DNA of 10,189 nucleotides from Acidimicrobiia bacterium (GTDB taxonomy: Bacteria; Actinomycetota; Acidimicrobiia; Acidimicrobiales; Acidimicrobilacustridaceae). Both the position numbers and the translations under genes were made by a program. This document shows, piece after piece, positions 6,410-10,189 of the stretch (position 1 is its first letter; every line of letters starts with the position of its first letter). A model generated the notes under the pieces. The model did no database searches. It had not been told where the DNA came from and was given only the letters and a program-made list of their open reading frames with translations. The stretch lies in the NCBI GenBank assembly GCA_016462055.1, contig JAEMTX010000062.1, forward strand, positions 1 to 10,189, given 5' to 3'.

Positions 6410-6485
6410 TGGTGCGCCCCCTGGGACTTGAACCCAGAACCTGCGGATTAAGAGTCCGATGCTCTGCCAGTTGAGCTAGAGGCGC
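6410..6485 (-). tRNA. tRNA-Lys (anticodon CTT)
   Basis: A 76-nt cloverleaf with CCA encoded. The acceptor stem is GCGCCTC/GGGGCGC with one U-G pair, the discriminator is A, the D-stem is GCTC/GAGC, and the T-arm is CTGGG-TTCAAGT-CCCAG. The anticodon loop is CTCTTAA, giving anticodon CTT at 6450-6452 (plus-strand AAG), which reads lysine codon AAG. The top pair of the anticodon stem (27-43) is a U-C mismatch; the other four pairs are sound. Confidence 0.96.
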
Positions 6486-6497
6486 TTGCAAGTGGTC

Positions 6498-6503
6498 AAC
6501 TTA
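6498..6503 (-). promoter_or_regulatory. Putative -10 box (TAAGTT) for tRNA-Lys
   Basis: On the minus strand TAAGTT fits TANNNT and lies 12 nt before the mature 5' end, the same spacing as the box upstream of tRNA-His. No convincing -35 was found. Confidence 0.4.
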
Positions 6504-6584
6504 CCACCCCGCTCTGCGCGTGTTTGTCGTCTCAGCGCTGTTTGTCGGCGTTCATCGGCGACGCTGATTCGTGCTCTCGGTAGT

Positions 6585-6620
6585 GCGATGGTCGCCCGCC
6601 TTTCGACGGACGACCATCAC
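6585..6620 (-). terminator. Strand-specific GAAA-tetraloop hairpin after tRNA-His
   Basis: On the minus strand the arms 6618-6605 and 6600-6587 pair over 14 bp with no mismatch, using two G-U wobbles, and enclose a GAAA tetraloop (6604-6601). Two more pairs (6619-6586, another G-U, and 6620-6585) extend it to 16 bp. In plus-strand RNA the three wobbles would be C-A mismatches. It starts about 5-7 nt after the encoded CCA of tRNA-His. There is no U-run, so it is either a hairpin-only terminator or a guide for 3' processing. Confidence 0.6.
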
Positions 6621-6625
6621 CACAT

Positions 6626-6704
6626 TGGGGTGACCGAGGGGACTTGAACCCCCGACCTCCAGGGCCACAACCTGGCGCTCTAACCGAGCTGAGCTACGAC
6701 CACC
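6626..6704 (-). tRNA. tRNA-His (anticodon GTG)
   Basis: A 79-nt gene counting the extra 5' G and the encoded CCA. G at -1 (base 6704) faces discriminator C73 (6629), the histidine identity pair needed by histidyl-tRNA synthetase. The acceptor stem is GTGGTCG/CGGTCAC with adjacent G-U and U-G pairs at 4-69 and 5-68. The anticodon stem CCAGG/CCTGG holds loop TTGTGGC with anticodon GTG at 6666-6668. The T-arm is GGGGG-TTCAAGT-CCCCT. Confidence 0.97.
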
Positions 6705-6716
6705 ATGAGAACGTTC

Positions 6717-6722
6717 ATCATA
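6717..6722 (-). promoter_or_regulatory. Putative -10 box (TATGAT) for tRNA-His
   Basis: TATGAT on the minus strand differs from TATAAT at one base and lies 12 nt before the G at -1, implying a primary leader of about 5-6 nt. The -35 is unclear. Confidence 0.5.
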
Positions 6723-6785
6723 CGACAGGCGGGGGCTATGACCCGAACCCGTATCACCGTGTCAGTCGTGACCGGACTCGGCACG

Positions 6786-6791
6786 TACGCT
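6786..6791 (+). promoter_or_regulatory. Putative -10 box (TACGCT) for tRNA-Arg
   Basis: TACGCT fits TANNNT and lies 13 nt before the tRNA-Arg 5' end, close to the spacing at the other two tRNA genes. It is weak and has no clear -35. Confidence 0.3.
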
Positions 6792-6804
6792 TCGGGCTAG
6801 TTAT

Positions 6805-6878
6805 GCCTCCGTAGCTCAACTGGATAGAGCAGCCGGTTTCTACCCGGCAGGTTCCGGGTTCGAATCCTGGCGGGGGCG
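6805..6878 (+). tRNA. tRNA-Arg (anticodon TCT)
   Basis: A 74-nt cloverleaf without an encoded CCA: CTC follows the discriminator G (6878), so CCA must be added by nucleotidyltransferase, unlike the two neighbouring tRNAs. The acceptor stem is GCCTCCG/CGGGGGC, the anticodon stem GCCGG/CCGGC, and the loop TTTCTAC gives anticodon TCT at 6839-6841, reading AGA (and possibly AGG) arginine codons. The T-arm is CCGGG-TTCGAAT-CCTGG. No hairpin follows; the MFS gene begins 19 nt later. Confidence 0.97.
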
Positions 6879-6885
6879 CTCGTCC

Positions 6886-6891
6886 TATCCT
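6886..6891 (+). promoter_or_regulatory. Putative leaderless -10 box (TATCCT) for the MFS gene
   Basis: TATCCT ends 6 nt before GTG 6898, which lacks a Shine-Dalgarno. Any -35 element would fall inside the T-arm of tRNA-Arg, and none is convincing there. Read-through from tRNA-Arg followed by 3' processing would also give a nearly leaderless mRNA. Confidence 0.4.
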
Positions 6892-6897
6892 TCATTG

Positions 6898-8295
6898 GTG
6901 AGAACAACGCCTGAAGACCTCCTTGATTCGAGTGGGCGTCGCGGTGCTGCCATCGGAGTGTTCGCTCCGGGTCGCCGCCTTTTAACTTCGGGCCTCGTCT
7001 CGATCGTCACGCTTGTGGCGTTTGAATCGATGTCGGTCGCAACAGTGATGCCGCTGGTGGAATCTGACCTCGGCAATCTTGCGCTCTACGGCTGGGTGTT
7101 CAGCGCGTTTTTCCTCGGAACCCTTGTCGGTGTCGTGCTCGCTGCAACGGCATCGGATCGAATGAAACCAGTTATTCCGTTAGCGGTGGGTTTGGTCCTG
7201 TTCGCTCTTGGGCTAGTCGTGGGTGGCACGGCGTCATCAATGTTTATTCTCGTGCTCGGACGACTCCTCCAAGGACTCGGCGCGGGAGCGATGCCTGCGA
7301 CCTCCTATGTCTGCATCGGTCGAACGTATCCACTCGAACAGCGGCCAAAGATGTTTGCGTTGATCTCGAGTGCATGGATGATTCCGTCGCTTCTTGGGCC
7401 AGTCATTGCGGCATGGATCGCTCAAACTGTTGGTTGGCGGTGGGTGTTCCTCGGTCTTCTTCCGCTTTCCGCAGTGATCGGGATCATCGCTCTCTTCGGC
7501 GTGAGATCGGTTCCGGCTCCGACAGAACGATCGAACGATCGCAATCTGCTGAATGCGCTCCTGGTTGCGTCCGGCGCCGGACTACTGCTTGTTGGTCTTG
7601 GTTCTCATGAACTCGTTGTGGCTGTTCCAGTTTCTGTTCTTGGTGTCGCGATTATGGTGCCGCCAGTCCGCCGGCTGACTCCGACCGGCACACTGCGAGC
7701 ACATGCGGGAATGCCGGCAACAGTCGCGGTGAGAGGTCTCTTGAATTTCGGGTTCTATTCGGCCGACGCGTTCGTGCCGTTCGCAATCACTTCCGTACGC
7801 GGGATGTCGCCAGTTTTTGGTGGCCTCGCTATGACGACCGCCTCAGTTCTATGGACTCTCTCATCGTGGCTCCAGACCCGTTGGATTCGCACCAGAGGAG
7901 CGACAGTGCTCGTGGTGTTCGGTATGGCGATTATCGCTTTAGGAGCGGCAGGGATGCTGTTGGTGCTGGTGCCGTCGGTTCCCCCGTGGATTGGCCTTGT
8001 TGCTTGGGCAGTTGCTGGCTTCGGAATGGGGCTGGCGTTCTCGCCTCTCTCGCATGTGGCGCTTGAAATTTCGCCGAGGGACAAAGAGGGCAAGACGACG
8101 ACTGCTCTCCAGTTGAGCGACACGTTGGGTGCCGCTCTCGGCATTGGAATCGCTGGTGTTCTCGTCTCGACAATCGGATCAGTTGCTGACTCTGAGATCC
8201 CCGGATTGGTGGCGACATTTGTGATGGCCACTGCAGTTGCGGGATTGGGGGCTGTTTTGGGCTCCCGGGTTCCTCGTGGACGCGAACTAGGTTGA
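6898..8295 (+). CDS. MFS transporter, drug/proton antiporter-like
   Basis: A 465-residue inner-membrane protein with a short hydrophilic N-terminus (about 1-28) and roughly 12-14 hydrophobic segments. MFS antiporter signatures are visible: an acidic residue in the first membrane helix (Glu43 in FESMSVATVMP, at the place of the LDxTVVNVALP motif), Asp86-Arg87 in the loop between helices 2 and 3, GRLLQGLGAG (120-129) for motif B, and SLLGP (163-167) for the antiporter motif C. These features suit proton-coupled export of a small molecule, but the substrate cannot be told. GTG 6898 is preferred for its -10-like box 6 nt upstream; TTG 6895 and GTG 6958 are in-frame alternatives. No partner regulator gene (TetR or MarR type) is adjacent; the gene lies between tRNA-Arg and the F420 oxidoreductase. 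Confidence 0.92.
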   Translation: MRTTPEDLLDSSGRRGAAIGVFAPGRRLLTSGLVSIVTLVAFESMSVATVMPLVESDLGNLALYGWVFSAFFLGTLVGVVLAATASDRMKPVIPLAVGLVLFALGLVVGGTASSMFILVLGRLLQGLGAGAMPATSYVCIGRTYPLEQRPKMFALISSAWMIPSLLGPVIAAWIAQTVGWRWVFLGLLPLSAVIGIIALFGVRSVPAPTERSNDRNLLNALLVASGAGLLLVGLGSHELVVAVPVSVLGVAIMVPPVRRLTPTGTLRAHAGMPATVAVRGLLNFGFYSADAFVPFAITSVRGMSPVFGGLAMTTASVLWTLSSWLQTRWIRTRGATVLVVFGMAIIALGAAGMLLVLVPSVPPWIGLVAWAVAGFGMGLAFSPLSHVALEISPRDKEGKTTTALQLSDTLGAALGIGIAGVLVSTIGSVADSEIPGLVATFVMATAVAGLGAVLGSRVPRGRELG

Positions 8296-8321
8296 GGACT
8301 GAAGTGTTCAGGGGAAACGTG

Positions 8322-8387
8322 ATGAATCAACGTCTTCGTGGTTGTGTCCGTCACGTCCAGACCGTTGTCGGAGGGATCAGTAAATGA
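8322..8387 (+). CDS. Possible 21-codon leader ORF overlapping the F420 oxidoreductase start
   Basis: ATG 8322 has AGGGG at 8310-8314 with 7-nt spacing and runs 21 codons to TGA 8385-8387, which overlaps the next ATG (8384-8386) as ATGA. The peptide begins MNQRLRGCVRH and ends in GGISK. The Shine-Dalgarno of the downstream gene lies within it. An ATGA overlap is typical of translational coupling. It is too short to judge by composition and could be chance. GTG 8319 is an in-frame alternative start. The gap it occupies also holds a 6-bp inverted repeat, ACGTGA (8317-8322) and TCACGT (8351-8356). Confidence 0.3.
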   Translation: MNQRLRGCVRHVQTVVGGISK

Positions 8388-9430
8388 AACTTGCTCTCGG
8401 GCTTGACCTCTATCGCGGGGCTGCGCTCACAATGCCGGTTGAACAGGTGCTTCTGGCCGAGGAACTCGGATTTCATTCCGTCTGGACCGCCGAGGCCTAT
8501 GGCTCCGACGCGCTCTCACCCCTCGCGTACCTCGCCGCGGTTACAAAGCGCATCAAACTAGGCACTGGGGTTGTTCAGATTGCTGCTCGAACGCCTGCGG
8601 CCACAGCGATGCATGCGTTGACCATCGACGCGCTTGCGGGTGGCAACCGAGTGATCATCGGGCTCGGGGTCTCTGGTCCTCAAATCGTTGAAGGCTGGTA
8701 TGGACAACCTTGGGGGAGTCCGAACCGGCGATTGCGTGAATACGTCGACATCATGAAAAAGGTTTTCGCACGAGAGCCGCTGACCAACGCTGGTCCTGAG
8801 TTTCCGCTCCCTTACAACGGTCCCGGAGCGATTGGTCAAGGCAAACCCTTGCGTTCAATTCTGCATCCGGCGGGCGAAATTGAACTGTGGCTTGCCGCTG
8901 GAGGTCCGAAGAACACCGAACTGTGCGCGGAGATCTGCGACGGCATGCTCCCAATGGGATGGGGTCAAGAAGGCCCTTCGGTTTACGGACCTCATCTCGA
9001 ATCCGGTTTCACCAAACGCGGCAATCGTCCTGACAATTTCGAGATTTTCGGTGGTGTGGGCGTGGTCCTCACTGACGATGTCAAGGGTGCGATAGACGCC
9101 ATGAAACCGTTGACCGCGATGTATGTCGGCGGTATGGGATCAGCTACTCACAATTACCACCGTGAATCGATGGCTCGCCGAGGATTCCCTGAAGCCGCTC
9201 AGCGCATTCACGAATGTTGGATGGCCGGAAAGCGCGAAGAAGCGATCGCTGCAGTTCCCGACGAGTATCACGACGACGGATCTCTCATCGGCTCGCCCGC
9301 TCGCATCCGTGAACGCTGGGAGTCCTGGACCAAAATGGGGCTCACGGGTTTGATTATTCGTTCAGAAACCGACGAGGGATTGAACCTCGTCGCTGATCTC
9401 GCGGGTACTCGCGACACACAGGGGCAATGA
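8384..9430 (+). CDS. LLM-class F420-dependent oxidoreductase, Rv3520c-like
   Basis: A 348-residue luciferase-like (TIM-barrel) flavin/F420 enzyme. It shows the family's N-terminal strand (KLALGLDLY), the HSVWTAEAYGSDALSP segment (about 31-46), the RIKLGTGVVQ strand, the ARTPAATAMHALTIDALAGGNR region (split as ARTPAATAMHAL and TIDALAGGNR) and GLGVSGPQIVEGWYG, which I recall from the Rv3520c-type F420-dependent subgroup. Such enzymes move hydride between F420 and an organic substrate in the cytosol; this one's substrate is unknown. ATG 8384 has a strong Shine-Dalgarno, GGAGG at 8370-8374, 9 nt upstream. The stop is 1 nt before the ATG of a crotonase-fold gene, so the two are almost certainly cotranscribed. 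In mycobacteria Rv3520c lies near sterol-catabolism genes, so a role in lipid or sterol-like breakdown is a reasonable guess. Confidence 0.93.
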   Translation: MKLALGLDLYRGAALTMPVEQVLLAEELGFHSVWTAEAYGSDALSPLAYLAAVTKRIKLGTGVVQIAARTPAATAMHALTIDALAGGNRVIIGLGVSGPQIVEGWYGQPWGSPNRRLREYVDIMKKVFAREPLTNAGPEFPLPYNGPGAIGQGKPLRSILHPAGEIELWLAAGGPKNTELCAEICDGMLPMGWGQEGPSVYGPHLESGFTKRGNRPDNFEIFGGVGVVLTDDVKGAIDAMKPLTAMYVGGMGSATHNYHRESMARRGFPEAAQRIHECWMAGKREEAIAAVPDEYHDDGSLIGSPARIRERWESWTKMGLTGLIIRSETDEGLNLVADLAGTRDTQGQ

Positions 9431-9431
9431 C

Positions 9432-10189
9432 ATGACGACGTTTGAAACAATTGCTTTCGACACGCCCGGCGACGGGATCTGTAGAATCACGCTGAATCGA
9501 CCAGAGAAGCGAAATGCGATCTCGACCGCGATGCGCACCGAGTTGTTGATTGCTCTCGAGACCAATGATCGAAATCCCGAAGTGCGCGTCACCATTATTC
9601 GCGGTGGCGGAACCTGTTTTTCCTCCGGTTACGACCTTGCCGGCGATCTCATGGTGGCGCCGCCGTTTCATACTGCGCCAGGCGATGGCGAGTGGGCCCG
9701 ACAGGTCACCGACAACTGGTTTCGGTTTTGGGACCTTGCTAAGCCCGTCATCGCTCAGGTTCATGGGTACGCAATCGCTGGCGCGACCGAACTCGTGCAG
9801 GCATGTGACCTTGTTTATGTGGCCGATGACGCCCGGATTTCTTATCCGATCGTGCGCGTTGCCTCGCCACCCGATTGTCAGTACCACGAGCCTCTTCTTG
9901 GAATGCGGCGAGCAATGGAAATCATGCTCACGGGCGGAGAAATGCTTGGTCCGGAAGCGGCACATATCGGTTGGGCGAATCGCTCATTTCCGGCAGCCGA
10001 CCTCGACGAAGAGGTGCTCGACGTAGCGGCGCAGATTGCGGCGGTGGCGACCGATCTTGCTCAGATCAACAAACGAATGGTGCATCGCCAGGCAGAGATC
10101 ATGGGCGTTCGTGCCGCCATCCGCGCTGGTTCCGAGTTCCAGGCACTCGCTGGGCATCAGGCATCAGTCGAGGCATTCAAGGAAGATCC
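9432..10189 (+). CDS. Enoyl-CoA hydratase/isomerase (crotonase) family protein, 3' partial, lacking one catalytic Glu
   Basis: 252 codons are visible and the frame is open to the right edge, so the end is missing. It begins at ATG 9432 with AGGGG at 9420-9424, 7 nt upstream, and 1 nt after the oxidoreductase stop. Crotonase features: ITLNRPEKRNAIS (19-31), the first oxyanion-hole segment CFSSGYDL (62-69), and KPVIAQVHGYAIAGATELVQACDL (104-127, split here as KPVIAQVHGYAIAG and ATELVQACDL) with the second oxyanion-hole Gly117. An ungapped alignment from memory to rat mitochondrial hydratase puts Glu120 at the place of Glu144, but Ile140 (YPIV) at the place of Glu164, and the following GAGG-type segment is replaced by ASPPDCQYH. 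So hydration by the usual two-Glu mechanism looks impaired; an isomerase, hydrolase or other crotonase reaction is possible. The CoA substrate is unknown. Confidence 0.9.
   Translation, partial: MTTFETIAFDTPGDGICRITLNRPEKRNAISTAMRTELLIALETNDRNPEVRVTIIRGGGTCFSSGYDLAGDLMVAPPFHTAPGDGEWARQVTDNWFRFWDLAKPVIAQVHGYAIAGATELVQACDLVYVADDARISYPIVRVASPPDCQYHEPLLGMRRAMEIMLTGGEMLGPEAAHIGWANRSFPAADLDEEVLDVAAQIAAVATDLAQINKRMVHRQAEIMGVRAAIRAGSEFQALAGHQASVEAFKED

Noticed and set aside
5589..6491. A 300-residue minus-strand ORF rich in Ala, Leu and Gly repeats
   Set aside because: It is antisense to the repetitive HU tail and reads through tRNA-Lys; its first residues are the translation of that tRNA. HU on the plus strand is certain.
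6805..6900. tRNA-Arg as an integration (att) site
   Set aside because: No integrase gene and no direct repeat of the tRNA 3' end was seen in the window, and the downstream genes look chromosomal.
7755..8354. A 199-residue minus-strand ORF
   Set aside because: Antisense to the MFS gene; its Pro/Thr/Ala-rich composition has no recognisable domain and matches what antisense of hydrophobic GC-rich coding gives.
9354..9965. A 203-residue minus-strand ORF over the oxidoreductase/crotonase junction
   Set aside because: It overlaps two well-supported plus-strand genes and shows no family motif. A plus-strand frame at 9550-10026 is likewise a shadow of the crotonase.

Overview
The window reads as an ordinary, densely packed chromosomal segment of an actinobacterium, most likely Acidimicrobiia or a relative (inference; the rank below phylum is uncertain). 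The basis is an HU protein with a long Lys/Ala/Pro tail, an F420-type luciferase-like oxidoreductase of the Rv3520c kind, a DUF4395 protein, a ClpP1-like peptidase, moderately GC-rich DNA with many GTG starts, and several genes that look leaderless. I see no insertion sequence, integrase, CRISPR array or phage gene.

Layout. 1-629 (+): 3' part of a CPBP-family membrane protease. 763-1365 (+): a stand-alone clpP. 1377-2535 (-): rpe followed, 4 nt later, by a small membrane-anchored protein of unknown function; this pair converges on clpP. 2592-5660 (+): a TRAM-domain Fe-S RNA methyltransferase, a DUF4395-thioredoxin fusion and a zinc-less MDR oxidoreductase; the last two abut exactly. 5860-6303 (+): the HU gene, ending in a strong intrinsic terminator. 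6304-6897 has no protein gene. It holds tRNA-Lys(CTT) and tRNA-His(GTG) on the minus strand and tRNA-Arg(TCT) on the plus strand, with hairpins just 3' of the two minus-strand tRNAs. 6898-8295 (+): an MFS transporter starting 19 nt after tRNA-Arg. 8384-10189 (+): a probable operon of an F420-dependent oxidoreductase and a crotonase-fold enzyme cut by the window edge, preceded by a possible 21-codon leader ORF that overlaps the oxidoreductase start.

How it works together. Most genes are housekeeping: proteolysis (clpP, CPBP), pentose phosphate/Calvin-type sugar epimerisation (rpe), RNA modification, chromosome organisation (HU) and translation (tRNAs). The two most context-linked pairs are DUF4395-thioredoxin with the MDR enzyme (redox) and the F420 oxidoreductase with the crotonase (probably acyl-CoA or steroid-like catabolism, inferred).

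A recurring signal is a TANNNT box ending exactly 6 nt before the start codon of three genes that lack a Shine-Dalgarno sequence (2592, 3897, 6898), the geometry expected of leaderless mRNAs. Genes with a clear Shine-Dalgarno (clpP, rpe, HU, the F420 oxidoreductase, the crotonase) lack it. I found no clearly novel multi-gene system; the best leads are the fusion protein, the crotonase missing a catalytic Glu, the leaderless pattern and the strand-specific hairpin after tRNA-His.
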